Source: Pseudomonadota bacterium (lineage in GTDB: Bacteria > Pseudomonadota > Gammaproteobacteria > Steroidobacterales > Steroidobacteraceae). Taken from it: a stretch of 62,541 bases of DNA. Of this stretch, positions 1 to 9,404 are shown piece by piece. The notes under the pieces were generated by a model. The model saw only the letters and a list, made by a program, of their open reading frames with translations, searched no databases and was not told the origin of the DNA. The translations under genes and the position numbers were made by a program. The first letter of the stretch is position 1, and every line of letters begins with the position of its first letter. The DNA lies in the NCBI GenBank assembly GCA_025351005.1, contig JANXWS010000070.1, forward strand, positions 1-62,541, in the 5' to 3' direction.

Positions 1-546
1 CGGGGGACGGCCGTCGCACGGCCGTCTCGCCGGGGGGGGCGGTCCCGGCGGACCGCGGTCAGGCGATCCGGCGGGCCACGTGGCGGTGGCGGAACAGTAC
101 GAGCGGTCCCCCGGTCCCAATCCCTTGGCGCGTCATGAGGGCGCCGGCATCGGGGCAGTCAGGCTCCGGAGACGCTCGCCCGGCAGACGATCCGGAGGGG
201 AGTGCGGCGCCCCCGTCGTTCGCGACCGTCGACATTGACGAGCGTCGAGACACCGGCCAGTGGCATCGTACGGGGACGCTTGTCCCGTGCATCCAGCGGG
301 CCCGTCGTTCCCTGCGCGGAACCGCTCCGGGTGCGAGCACAAGTGTCTGTCCTGCCGACCGGACCCCGAGAATCTCCAGCGCGTCCGATCCATCATCCTG
401 CAGCCGTGGCTGCGCGCTGCAACCGGCGATGAGCGGGCGAAGCCAGCCGATCCTTGCGACGGCGATGCAATTGGCGCTAATCTGAAAAAAGCCGGGCTTC
501 AAGCCGGAAGCCCGCTCATGCGGAGATCCAGTTCAGGGAGTCACTC
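1..546. other. Non-coding left edge
   Basis: I see no credible gene in this stretch; the open frames are arginine- and serine-rich out-of-frame translations typical of GC-rich DNA. It holds a 9-bp perfect hairpin at 6-26 (GACGGCCGT, loop CGC, ACGGCCGTC) without a T-tract, which could end a transcript entering from the left. It also holds a leftward terminator at 485-514, described separately. Confidence 0.5.
485..514 (-). terminator. Intrinsic terminator reading leftward
   Basis: Read on the minus strand, an 8-bp GC-rich stem (CGGGCTTC at 493-500 pairing with GAAGCCCG at 507-514, 6-nt loop) is followed by GC and then six T residues (the A-run at 485-490). This is a canonical rho-independent terminator for leftward transcription. 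It is odd because the DNA to its right is the start of a rightward gene; it may stop antisense transcription. Confidence 0.55.
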
Positions 547-2829
547 ATGATTCGCAGACTGCGCATCTTCTCTCTCCTCGCAGCCATTTGCGCGTTCGCG
601 GCCGTCACACCAAGTGCGTCCCAGGCGCAGTCGGTATTGACGCACCATGTGCGGGACGCAGTGGTGTCCGGAACGGCGCAGCCCGTCGGTGCGCTCCGCT
701 CCGACCAGGCCATGACGCTGGACCTTGTCCTGCCGCTGCGCAACCCGGCGGGCCTGGATCGATTCCTCAGAGACGTCTACAGTCCAAACAGCCCTGATTA
801 CCGACGCTATCTAAGCGTGTCGGATTTCACCGCGAGATTTGGACCGACGCAGCAGGACTACGACGCGGTCGTTCGTTTTGCCGAAACCAATGGGCTCGTC
901 GTCACCGGCGGCACTCGCGATGGCATGGACGTGCAGGTCCAGGGCCCGGCGTCCGCGGTCGAGGCCGCTTTCCACGTGACGATGCGGACCTATCGGCATC
1001 CGACCGAGAACCGAACGTTTTATTCCCCGGACCAGGAGCCGACGCACGGACTGCCGTTCAACCTGTGGCACGTTTCCGGGATGGACAACTATTCGGTTCC
1101 ACGCCCGCTGCTTGTGAACAGGAACGACTTCGCGAGGGCTAACCATATCTCGCCATCCGCGCTGGTGGCCCACGCCACCACCGGCTCTGGCCCTGCCAGT
1201 TCATTCCTGGGCAGCGACATGCGGGCCGCCTACTATGGCGGCGGATCCCTGACCGGGGCCGGCCAGAATCTCGGACTGCTGGAATATCTCGGTACCGATC
1301 TCGCCGACTTGAATACCTATTACGCAAACACCGGTCAGGCCATTCACGTCCCGATTACCCTCCTTTCGACGGACGGGACGAGCACCAGCTGCGTCTATCC
1401 GGCCTGCGACGATACCGAGCAGACGCTTGACATGACGCAGGCGTTGGGCATGGCCCCGAACCTGGCGAGTCTGGTGGTGTACGTCGGCTCTTCGGATACC
1501 GCGATCATCAGCGCTATGACGACGCACAACCCGCTGCCCGCCACGATCGGCTGTTCCTGGGGCTGGACGCCGGTCGATCCAAGCACGCTCGATCCCTACT
1601 TCATGAAGATGGCGGCGCAAGGACAGAACTTCTTTGCTGCGTCGGGCGACAGTTCCACCTGGTCGCAGAGCGTCGTCGCATGGCCGGCGGACGACGCGTA
1701 CGTCGTGTCGGTCGGCGGCACGGATCTGGTCACGAGCGGCGCGGCGGGCCCCTGGCAGTCGGAGACCGCGTGGGTGGACAGCGGCGGTGGAATATCGCCG
1801 GACGGCATCGCAATTCCCGCCTGGCAGCGGCTTGCGGGCGTCATCAACTCAAGCAATCGGGGATCGACGAGCGTACGTAACGGGCCGGACGTCGCGGCGA
1901 ACGCAAACTTCACTTTCTATGTCTGTGCCGACCAGTCTGGATGCACAGCCAACCTGTACGGGGGCACGAGCTTTGCCGCTCCAATGTGGGCCGCTTATAT
2001 CGCGCTGGTCAACCAGCAGCTCGCCAGCAACGGCAAGGCGCCCATTGGCTTCCTCAACCCGACGATTTACGCGCAGAACGTGACGTCGAGCTACGCGACG
2101 AACTTCCACGACATCACCAGCGGTTCTTCGGGCAGTTACTCCGCAGTCCCCGGTTACGATCTGGTGACTGGCTGGGGCAGTCCGAATTCCGGACTCATAG
2201 CAGCTCTCGTCGGGCCGCAGACTGCGGGCTTCAGCATGTCGGCATCACCGGCGATGATTGGCATGGGCCAGGGCGCGTCGGCAAACTCGACGGTGACGGT
2301 TTCTTCGCTGAACGGCTATAACAGCCCGGTGGCGCTCACCGTAGCGGGCTGCCCGGGAAATACGACCTGCACCCTGAACCCGACGTCTGTGACGCCGCCG
2401 GCGAACGGGACGGCGACCTCGGTGCTGACCATCGCGACGACCTCTTCGTCACCCGCCGGTAGCTATACCCTGACTATCTCGGGCAATGCCGGTGTGCAAA
2501 CGACCACGGTGTCCCTGACCATCTCGGCTGCCGCGGGCGACTTCAGCATTTCCGCTCCAGCCACGATCTCCGTCAGCCGCGGCTCCCGCTCGACAGCCAC
2601 GATCTCGCTGGCGGCCATCGGAGCGGGCAGTGGCGTTACCCTGAGTACGACGGGTCTGCCGTCGAGAGTGACGGCGACGTACTCGCCGAATCCGGCGCCG
2701 GCGAGCGGGTCCTCGAGGATGACGATCACCGCATCGCGAAGGGCGACGGCCGGGACGTTCACGGTCACGATTAAGGGCAACAACGGCATTTACAGCCACG
2801 CGACGACGACCAGCGTGACGGTCCATTAG
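547..2829 (+). CDS. Secreted sedolisin-family (S53) serine-carboxyl protease
   Basis: This is a 760-residue secreted endopeptidase of the sedolisin/pseudomonalisin/kumamolisin group, enzymes that usually work at acid pH. A signal peptide covers residues 1-27 (cut after SQA). A pro-kumamolisin activation domain lies at about 35-190. The catalytic domain at about 215-555 shows the expected Glu and Asp (E291 and D295 in TEQTLDM), the oxyanion Asp (D368 in SGDSS) and the nucleophile S475 in GGTSFAAPMWA. The calcium site is seen in HDITSG and GYDLVTGWGSP (about 521-546). Residues 560-760 are two Ser/Thr-rich Ig-like repeats, a tail added to the usual fold and likely a surface or substrate anchor. 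A Shine-Dalgarno-like AGGGAG stands upstream of the ATG. The family call is secure; the natural substrate is unknown. Confidence 0.93.
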   Translation: MIRRLRIFSLLAAICAFAAVTPSASQAQSVLTHHVRDAVVSGTAQPVGALRSDQAMTLDLVLPLRNPAGLDRFLRDVYSPNSPDYRRYLSVSDFTARFGPTQQDYDAVVRFAETNGLVVTGGTRDGMDVQVQGPASAVEAAFHVTMRTYRHPTENRTFYSPDQEPTHGLPFNLWHVSGMDNYSVPRPLLVNRNDFARANHISPSALVAHATTGSGPASSFLGSDMRAAYYGGGSLTGAGQNLGLLEYLGTDLADLNTYYANTGQAIHVPITLLSTDGTSTSCVYPACDDTEQTLDMTQALGMAPNLASLVVYVGSSDTAIISAMTTHNPLPATIGCSWGWTPVDPSTLDPYFMKMAAQGQNFFAASGDSSTWSQSVVAWPADDAYVVSVGGTDLVTSGAAGPWQSETAWVDSGGGISPDGIAIPAWQRLAGVINSSNRGSTSVRNGPDVAANANFTFYVCADQSGCTANLYGGTSFAAPMWAAYIALVNQQLASNGKAPIGFLNPTIYAQNVTSSYATNFHDITSGSSGSYSAVPGYDLVTGWGSPNSGLIAALVGPQTAGFSMSASPAMIGMGQGASANSTVTVSSLNGYNSPVALTVAGCPGNTTCTLNPTSVTPPANGTATSVLTIATTSSSPAGSYTLTISGNAGVQTTTVSLTISAAAGDFSISAPATISVSRGSRSTATISLAAIGAGSGVTLSTTGLPSRVTATYSPNPAPASGSSRMTITASRRATAGTFTVTIKGNNGIYSHATTTSVTVH

Positions 2830-2912
2830 ACGCGGGATCATGGAGCGACGCCGGCGCGGGCGCGGCAACCGGCGCGATTGGGCGCTCGATGGTCTGCCGC
2901 AAAGTCGCGGGA

Positions 2913-2934
2913 CCGCAGGGCGGCATGCCTGCGG
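2913..2934 (+). terminator. Hairpin after the sedolisin gene
   Basis: CCGCAGG and CCTGCGG form a 7-bp stem with an 8-nt loop 84 bases after the protease stop codon. No T-tract follows, so it is only a candidate 3' end or transcript-stabilising structure. Confidence 0.3.
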
Positions 2935-3029
2935 CCGGGCGTGAACGTGCCGACTAACGCCTAGCCAGTTTCCGCGGCACGGTGCCCGTTCCCCCGGCTC
3001 GCCGGGTTGCCGTTCTCGCCCGGAACCGG

Positions 3030-4028
3030 TCAAGGACCCGGCGAGCGACGCTGGGTAATGGCCTCGGCAATCGTCAGGACGCCCGCACTCGTCGCCGCGG
3101 CGTCGCCGCCCCCTTCAAGACCGAGGCGCTGCCAGAGTGCGGCAAGGCTCGGGTCGACGGGGTGCTGTCTCCAGGCGGCGTAGAGATCGCTGAGAACCGT
3201 CGTTCCGGTGGCGGCATCGCCGTTGGCAATGATCTTCTCGATCGGCCATGCGGCGGTCATCCCGCCGCTCGCTCGCGCGACGGCGCGAAGGGCCTCCTGC
3301 AGGCCAAGCCTATTGTTGCTGCGCTCGTGTATCTCGGTATCCGCGACCAGGCAAAAGAGCGCGCCGCCCCAGTAGGTGCGCGCCCACGTATGGGTCTGAT
3401 CAAGACCCTCGTCGCCCGCCGCCGGCAGCCCCTTCGGCATGGCGCTGCGGTATTCGCTCCAGAGTTCTGCCGCCGTCATGTTGCCTGCCTGGACCCGCGC
3501 GACACCCTCCACATAGGTTGCGATGCCCTCCGACAGCCAGCTGTGACGCGGCCGCACGCCGGGCAGCGCCAGGTGAACCATCTCGTGCACGAGAACCCAG
3601 TCGTGAAGCAAGGTCGGGTTCGTGACATCGCGCCCGAGCCCAACGCGGATCAATAGTCCGCTTTCATCCTCCGCGTGTCCGCCCCGCACCGCGTCGCCGT
3701 CAACGCGCTGCAGGTACACGGAGAGCTTGGCGGCCGGAAAAAAGCCGTAGTAGCCGCGAACTATTTCAGCCGAGCGCTCGACCCAGGCCAGGATCGGGTC
3801 GCGTCCGATCATGTACTCGGTCGGGTCCATGTACACGCGGATGCTGGATGCGCCGACGGACACCGTGGCGGCCGGGAGTTCCACTGGCGGCTCGGCGGCG
3901 GCGATCGATGGCGCGATCGGCGAAAATGCGCAGGCCAGCGCGGCCAGCAGCCAGCCATGCGCGACGCCGTGCCCAATCGGGCCATGGCGGCGATTCGCGG
4001 CGCGGCTTGTCAGTTCTGAGTCGGTCAC
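3030..4028 (-). CDS. Secreted gluzincin-like metallopeptidase
   Basis: The frame encodes a putative zinc peptidase of the peptidase-MA/gluzincin fold. From the GTG at 4028 it has 332 residues with a hydrophobic export segment at about 22-42. The zinc motif is HEMVH (H148, E149, H152), followed 15 residues later by the third ligand E167 in WLSEGIATY, in the usual peptidase-MA arrangement. The frame is open to an ATG at 4292, but those 88 extra codons are arginine-rich and look like non-coding read-through, so I prefer GTG 4028. No strong ribosome site decides the start. The substrate is unknown; the end is convergent with the sedolisin gene, another exported protease. Confidence 0.7.
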   Translation of the reverse strand: MTDSELTSRAANRRHGPIGHGVAHGWLLAALACAFSPIAPSIAAAEPPVELPAATVSVGASSIRVYMDPTEYMIGRDPILAWVERSAEIVRGYYGFFPAAKLSVYLQRVDGDAVRGGHAEDESGLLIRVGLGRDVTNPTLLHDWVLVHEMVHLALPGVRPRHSWLSEGIATYVEGVARVQAGNMTAAELWSEYRSAMPKGLPAAGDEGLDQTHTWARTYWGGALFCLVADTEIHERSNNRLGLQEALRAVARASGGMTAAWPIEKIIANGDAATGTTVLSDLYAAWRQHPVDPSLAALWQRLGLEGGGDAAATSAGVLTIAEAITQRRSPGP

Positions 4029-4301
4029 GACATCTGCGGTTGCGACGGTCCGATCGCGCTCGTCCAGAGGCTTCGCGTCGCTGGTGGCACGGCCTGCGAG
4101 GGCAGAAATCGCTTGCGCCGCGAGATCGCCCGGACTCGCGACCCCGCAGGTGGCGGTGGCAGCTGGCAAGGATCGAAACGTGCGGACCCCGCTGCGGCGA
4201 TGGCGGCGGTGGCCATCGGGCGGCGTTGGACCTGCCCCGAATTCGGCAAGGGCCGCCCGCGAGTACGCCATGCCGTCGTCCCGGGGCCGCATGCGTCCAC
4301 G

Positions 4302-5867
4302 TCAGCGCGCGGCGAGCAGCGGCGGCAAGCGTACATTCGGCCAATTGGTTGCCGATTCGTAAGCGTAGGCCAACCGAAGGCAGTCGAGCTCACGACGATT
4401 GGGTCCGATGATCTGGATGCCGATCGGCAGTCCCCGGTCTCCGAAGCCGGCTGGCGCCGCCAACGCAGGACACCCGGACATCGTAATCAGGAGCGTGGCC
4501 TTCATCCATTCGTGGTAGGTCGTCATCCTCCGCCCAGCGATCTCCTGCGGCCAGTGGAGCCCAACATCAAACGGAAAGACCTGTGCGGTCGGCAGGATGA
4601 AGTAGTCGTAGCGCTCGAAGAATCGACGCACGGCGTGATACCACTCGGTGCGCACGACCGAGGCGGCCGTAATGTCGTAGGCCGACTGCCTGAGGCCGGT
4701 CTCCACCTCGAAGACGGCCTCGGGCTTCAGCAGCGCACGATGGGCCGGGTCGTTGTAATAGCCCAACAGTGGCGCGCCGAGCTGCCAGCCGCGGAGCCGC
4801 ACCACCGCCTGCCAGACGGCATCGAGGTCGTACTCGGGTGTCGCCTCCTCGACCACACAGCCGATCGATTCGAAAATCTGCACCGCTGCCCGGCAGACAT
4901 CGAGCACTCCGGGCTCGCAGGGTGTGTGGCCTCGCAAGTCACCGCCCCAGGCTATCCGCTTGCCCTTCAGGTCGCTGTCCAGCCGTCGCTGAAAGGTCGA
5001 CCCGTCCTCGTCGAGCGCGAGCGGCGTGCGAGCGTCAAATCCCGCCTGCACGGAGAGGAGCATTGCAAGATCGGTGACCGTTCGCGCCATGGGGCCCGTC
5101 ACGCCCATCGACGGCAGCCAGGCATCTCGCGCATCATTCGGAACGCGGCCTATGCTCGCCCGAAAACCAAAGACATTGTTCCACCCGGCCGGGTTGCGGA
5201 GGCTGCCGCCGTAGTCCGAGCCGTCGGCGACGGGCAGCATGCGAAGTGCGAGCGCGACGGCCGCACCCCCGCTGCTGCCGCCTGCCGAGCGCGATTGGTC
5301 GTATGCGTTGCGCGTCGCGCCGAAGACCTGATTGTAGGTATGGGACCCGAGGCCAAATTCCGGCGTGTTTGTCTTGCCAATGAAGATCGCGCCTGCCTTT
5401 CGCAGTCGCGCCACCATCAGCCCGTCGGCCGAGGGCACGAAGTCCTTCAGGATCGGGGACCCCATCGTGGTCCGGATGCCCTTGACCGGCTGCAGATCCT
5501 TCACTGCATGCGGAAAGCCGTGCAGCGGCCCCATCGATTCGCCGCGTGCGAGCTGGCGATCACGTTCGTGCGCCTGGGCCAGCAGGTCGCCGCGCTCCTC
5601 GCGCACCACGATCGCGTTCACCACGGGATCAATCCTGTCGATATGGTCGAGGTAGGCGGTCATGACCTCGACGCACGATGCCCGACGGCTGTGAATGGCA
5701 GCCGCCAGAGTCGTCGCATCCATCATGACGAGGTCGTTCGTGCGAGTCGCGATCGGCGTTTTCGCCGGGACTCCGTACGCCGCCGCACCGACCGAGGCGC
5801 CCGCCGCCAACGACAGAACTGTGCGGCGACTGACGCCGGCGATCGATTCATCCTTCAGGTCAGCCAT
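4302..5867 (-). CDS. Exported amidase-signature hydrolase
   Basis: This 521-residue enzyme belongs to the amidase signature family (relatives of GatA, fatty-acid amide hydrolase and aryl amidases), which cleaves C-N amide bonds. The Ser-cisSer-Lys triad is visible: K123 in HAVKDLQPVKG, S198 in SAGGSSGG and S222 in DYGGSLRNPA. A twin-arginine signal, SRRTVLSLAAG (about 13-23), followed by an Ala-rich stretch, suggests Tat export to the periplasm, which argues against a role as GatA. The ATG at 5867 has a strong GGAGG five bases upstream; the frame stays open far beyond it without plausible coding. The amide substrate cannot be told from sequence. Confidence 0.88.
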   Translation of the reverse strand: MADLKDESIAGVSRRTVLSLAAGASVGAAAYGVPAKTPIATRTNDLVMMDATTLAAAIHSRRASCVEVMTAYLDHIDRIDPVVNAIVVREERGDLLAQAHERDRQLARGESMGPLHGFPHAVKDLQPVKGIRTTMGSPILKDFVPSADGLMVARLRKAGAIFIGKTNTPEFGLGSHTYNQVFGATRNAYDQSRSAGGSSGGAAVALALRMLPVADGSDYGGSLRNPAGWNNVFGFRASIGRVPNDARDAWLPSMGVTGPMARTVTDLAMLLSVQAGFDARTPLALDEDGSTFQRRLDSDLKGKRIAWGGDLRGHTPCEPGVLDVCRAAVQIFESIGCVVEEATPEYDLDAVWQAVVRLRGWQLGAPLLGYYNDPAHRALLKPEAVFEVETGLRQSAYDITAASVVRTEWYHAVRRFFERYDYFILPTAQVFPFDVGLHWPQEIAGRRMTTYHEWMKATLLITMSGCPALAAPAGFGDRGLPIGIQIIGPNRRELDCLRLAYAYESATNWPNVRLPPLLAAR

Positions 5868-6232
5868 GCGGCCTCCATCGTCCTCGGCGGATCCTACACG
5901 CGCGCCACTCCCGAATCCCAAGGAGGATCCGGAATGGCCCAGCGATTGTCGGCGAACGGCGGAAGTGGTAGCCGCGCGGGACCTGGCCCGACGATCGGCC
6001 GCCCGAGTCTTTCGCAGCGTCCGCTGGCTGTCTTGGCCTACGGACTGTTTTCGCGACATGGCCGAGCATCGGACGACCGAGCCGACTCGGCCGGATCCGG
6101 GATCCGTCCTGGAACAAGCCGGACGGCCATGGAAGCTCCGCTCGCGCGCTCTGCGGCTGTCCGGAGTCCGCCCGCCGCTGCCCCGGAGGATTCCGGGAAC
6201 GCGTACCGGTCCCGTACGGCCTCCCGTATCGC

Positions 6233-6742
6233 TCACATCGCGAGTTGGGTCGTTGACAGTACCTGCTTGAGCACGATGAACGAGCGGATCTGCCGCACGC
6301 CGGGCAGGTGCAGCAGCTGCTCGGCGTGCAGGCGGTTGAAACTGTCCCCGTCACGAGTGCGCACCAGCATGAAGTAGTCGAACTCTCCGGTGACGACATG
6401 GCACTCCATGCATCCGGAAACCTTCGCCGCCGACCTTTCGAACGCCGCGAACGACTCCGGCGTCGACCGGTCAAGCACTACTCCGATCATCACGAGCATC
6501 CCCGTGTCGAGTGCCTGAGGATTCAGAAGCGCGACGATCGCTCTGATGACGCCCGCCCTTTTGAGCCGTTCGACGCGTCGCAGGCACGCCGGCGCACTAA
6601 GGTTCACTTTGGCTGCGAGCGCGACGTTCGACATCGAGGCGTCGCGTTGCAGCATGCGAAGGATCATCTTGTCGGTGCGATCGAGCGCCTTGGCCGGTGA
6701 TTCGGGTGGCGCGGCGGTACGGCGGTGTTTAGTTGCAATCAT
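6233..6742 (-). CDS. acdR: Lrp/AsnC-family regulator, probable AcdR
   Basis: A 169-residue transcription factor with an N-terminal AsnC-type winged helix-turn-helix (about 20-80, LDRTDKMILRMLQRDA then SMSNVALAAKVNLSAP) and a C-terminal RAM/Lrp ligand-binding domain (about 90-160). It is transcribed divergently from the ACC deaminase gene. That is the arrangement described for acdR/acdS in ACC-degrading proteobacteria, where AcdR activates acdS when ACC is present. The acdR name is an inference from context plus family; the Lrp family call is from sequence. The intergenic region is AT-rich and likely carries both promoters and the operator. Confidence 0.85.
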   Translation of the reverse strand: MIATKHRRTAAPPESPAKALDRTDKMILRMLQRDASMSNVALAAKVNLSAPACLRRVERLKRAGVIRAIVALLNPQALDTGMLVMIGVVLDRSTPESFAAFERSAAKVSGCMECHVVTGEFDYFMLVRTRDGDSFNRLHAEQLLHLPGVRQIRSFIVLKQVLSTTQLAM

Positions 6743-6945
6743 GTGTCATTTCAAGAAATAAAACGTTAGTTAAATAGGATATATAGAAGATAGAGTGCAC
6801 GGAAAGCGCCAACGTAGCAACCATGTGTTGTACGCCTTTCGGTAGGATTTGGCCCATGAGCGGAATGCGGGCGCCGGCTTCCGGCATTCGTGCGAGTTCA
6901 TCCGCTTCGATATAGGAACCAGGCCTTTCCCGAGGACGCATTGCC
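6743..6945. promoter_or_regulatory. acdR-acdS divergent control region
   Basis: This 203-base gap separates two divergent genes. The part nearest acdR (about 6750-6800) is strikingly AT-rich for this DNA, with TTAGTTAAATAGGATATATAG. It must hold both promoters and, by analogy with known acdS systems, an Lrp-type operator. I could not fix a convincing -35/-10 pair by eye. A GAGGA ribosome site lies at about 6932-6936 before acdS. Confidence 0.5.
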
Positions 6946-7962
6946 ATGAATCTGGAACGATTTCCGCGGCACGCGCTGACGTTCGGCCCTACGCCCATTC
7001 AGCCGCTGAGGCGGCTCAGCGCGCATCTCGGCGGCAAGGTCGAGCTTTACGCCAAGCGCGAGGACTGCAACAGTGGCTTGGCCTTCGGTGGCAACAAGAT
7101 CCGCAAGCTCGAGTACCTCGTTCCGGAGGCGCTGGCGCAAGGCTGCGACACGCTGGTTTCCATTGGCGGAATCCAGTCGAACCAGACACGCCAGGTCGCT
7201 GCGGTCGCGGCCTACCTCGGGATGAAGTGCGTGCTGGTGCAGGAGAACTGGGTCGACTACCCCGATGCCGTCTACGACCGTGTCGGCAACATCGAGATGT
7301 CGCGCATCCTGGGCGCGGACGTGCGCCTGGATACCTCCGGCTTCGACATCGGCATTCGACCCAGCTGGGAGCAGGCCCTGCAGGATGTCCGTGCGGCCGG
7401 TGGCAGGCCGTATCCAATTCCCGCTGGCTGCTCCGAGCATCCGCTCGGTGGCCTCGGCTTCGTCGCCTTCGCCGAAGAAGTCCGCTCACAGGAGGTCGGG
7501 CTTGGGTTCACGTTCGACTTCATCGTCGTGTGTTCGGTCACCGGCAGCACCCAGGCGGGGATGGTCGTCGGCTTTGCGGGCGACGGCCGGTCGGATCGGG
7601 TGATCGGCATCGATGCTTCCGCCAAGCCGGATGCGACCAAGGCGCAGATCCTGCGAGTCGCGCGGCACACGGCCGGGCTGGTCGAGCTGGGTCGCGAGAT
7701 CACCGACCGCGACGTCGTGCTCGACACGCGCTTCGGCGGCCCCGCCTACGGCCTGCCGAACGAGGGCACATTGGAGGCGATTCGCCTGTGCGCGCGCCAG
7801 GAAGGCATGCTCACCGACCCGGTCTACGAAGGAAAATCCATGCATGGAATGATCGAGATGGTACGCAGGGGCGAGTTTCCGCCGGGTTCGAGGGTCTTAT
7901 ATGCCCATCTGGGCGGCGTGCCTGCGCTGAACGCCTACAGCTTCCTCTTTCGCAATGGCTGA
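6946..7962 (+). CDS. acdS: 1-aminocyclopropane-1-carboxylate deaminase
   Basis: A PLP enzyme that opens the cyclopropane ring of ACC, the plant ethylene precursor, giving 2-oxobutyrate and ammonia. The 338 residues match the family's standard length. Key residues sit at the same numbers as in the Pseudomonas enzyme: K51 (GGNKIRK) for PLP, S78 (IQSNQ), Y268, Y294 and E295. E295 together with L322 separates true ACC deaminases from the related D-cysteine desulfhydrases, and both are present here. The divergent Lrp-type gene acdR supports the assignment. The product is cytoplasmic; it lets soil bacteria use plant ACC as nitrogen and lower plant ethylene. Confidence 0.96.
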   Translation: MNLERFPRHALTFGPTPIQPLRRLSAHLGGKVELYAKREDCNSGLAFGGNKIRKLEYLVPEALAQGCDTLVSIGGIQSNQTRQVAAVAAYLGMKCVLVQENWVDYPDAVYDRVGNIEMSRILGADVRLDTSGFDIGIRPSWEQALQDVRAAGGRPYPIPAGCSEHPLGGLGFVAFAEEVRSQEVGLGFTFDFIVVCSVTGSTQAGMVVGFAGDGRSDRVIGIDASAKPDATKAQILRVARHTAGLVELGREITDRDVVLDTRFGGPAYGLPNEGTLEAIRLCARQEGMLTDPVYEGKSMHGMIEMVRRGEFPPGSRVLYAHLGGVPALNAYSFLFRNG

Positions 7963-8165
7963 CGGATCCGACCCCGGCGCGTCCCGGTAGCGCGGCGACG
8001 TCGGCTGCGGCGTCAATACTGGATGATGGAACCCGCCCGCTGTATCGACGGCTGAGTCATCAAGCCGGCATCGAGCGCGTCCTTCCGGTAACGTCCTGAC
8101 GGGCGTGAACGCGCGGCTGGCGATGGCATAAAATGGTCTCCGATGGGTCCAGCGGGAGGGCGGCC

Positions 8166-9404
8166 GTGCGTGCGATTCACCTCGTCTGCGTCGTGCTCGC
8201 TGCGTCGGGCCCTGTCTCGTCGGCGCCGGCCGACAGCACTGCAGCCGCGGGCATGCTGCCGGCCGGTCCGGGCCGTACCGTGGTCGAGGCGCGGTGCCTT
8301 GGCTGCCACGACGCGACTCGCCTCGGAAGTCCCGGCCGGACCCGTACCGGGTGGACCAACGTACTCAACCAGATGATGAACATCGGGGTCGTGCTCGAGC
8401 CCTCCGAGGTGCGGGCGGCAACGGATTATCTCGCGGCTCATTACCCCGAACAGGCACGGACGGCGGCGCGGATCGTGCCGGGAGAGGTGCAGCTGACGTT
8501 CGCGGAGTGGGCCGTTGCGACCAAGGACGCCTTTCCGCACGACCCGCTCGCGACCCGGGACGGAGCCATCTGGTACGCGGGGCAGCGCCGGAGCCTGCTC
8601 GGACGGATCGACCCAAAGACCGGCTCGATCACCGAATTTGCGACGCGGGTTCCCGACTCCGGGCCGCACGGGCTCACCGCAGACGTCGCCGGCAACATCT
8701 GGTTCACGGCAAACTACGCGGGCTACATCGGCAGACTTGATCCCAAGACCGGATCGTTCACCGAATACAAATTGCCGGATACGCGAGCTCGGGACCCGCA
8801 CACGCCGGTCTTCGACCAGAAAGGTGTCCTGTGGTTCACCGTGCAAGGGGCCAACCGGATCGGGCGGCTGAGACCGGCCAGCGGCGAGGTGCGGCTGGTT
8901 GCGGTTCCGACGTCGCGGGCGTTGCCGTACGGAATTGTCGTCTCGTCGGCAGGGGTGCCGTTTTTCGCGGAGTTCGGCACCCACCAGATCGCGAGCATCG
9001 ATCCTGACACGATGGTGATACGCGAGTACGCGCTGCCGAATCCGGATTCGAGGCCGCGGCGAATTGCCATGACCAGCGATGACAGGATCTGGTATTCCGA
9101 CTACGCGCGCGGCTTTCTCGGCTCCTTTGACCCGATTTCCGGGGCGGCACGCGAATGGGCGTCACCGGGCGGCCCGAAGTCCCAACCCTATGGGATCACG
9201 GTGCTGAATGACATCATCTGGTACAGCGAATCGAATGTGGAGCCGAACACGCTGGTGCGTTTCGATCCGCGGTCGGAAAAATTCCAGGTGTGGCCGATTC
9301 CGTCGGGAGGCGGAGTCGTGCGCAATATGATGCCGACGGCCGACGGCGGCCTGGTGCTGGCGGAGAGCGGAGCCGGAAAGATCGCCCTGGTCACGATCAA
9401 ATAA
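8166..9404 (+). CDS. Periplasmic cytochrome c / streptogramin-lyase-like beta-propeller fusion
   Basis: A signal peptide leads into a short c-type heme domain (CLGCH, a single CxxCH) and then a propeller of repeated units such as GxIGRLDPKTGSFTEY, with IWFTAN and IWYSES strands, resembling virginiamycin B lyase (Vgb)/NHL-type propellers. The heme motif implies export and heme attachment in the periplasm. Met residues in NQMMNIG could supply the axial ligand. The GTG at 8166 is preferred: GGGAGGG lies five bases upstream, and it puts the basic n-region directly before the hydrophobic segment; an ATG at 8133 lacks this. The product is 412 residues. The joined domains suggest a redox enzyme or sensor, not antibiotic lyase activity; function unproven. 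Confidence 0.8.
   Translation: MRAIHLVCVVLAASGPVSSAPADSTAAAGMLPAGPGRTVVEARCLGCHDATRLGSPGRTRTGWTNVLNQMMNIGVVLEPSEVRAATDYLAAHYPEQARTAARIVPGEVQLTFAEWAVATKDAFPHDPLATRDGAIWYAGQRRSLLGRIDPKTGSITEFATRVPDSGPHGLTADVAGNIWFTANYAGYIGRLDPKTGSFTEYKLPDTRARDPHTPVFDQKGVLWFTVQGANRIGRLRPASGEVRLVAVPTSRALPYGIVVSSAGVPFFAEFGTHQIASIDPDTMVIREYALPNPDSRPRRIAMTSDDRIWYSDYARGFLGSFDPISGAAREWASPGGPKSQPYGITVLNDIIWYSESNVEPNTLVRFDPRSEKFQVWPIPSGGGVVRNMMPTADGGLVLAESGAGKIALVTIK

Noticed and set aside
1..502. Overlapping open frames at the left edge, including one of 147 codons on the minus strand
   Set aside because: Low-complexity Arg/Ser/Pro translations in several frames at once, no domain and no ribosome site.
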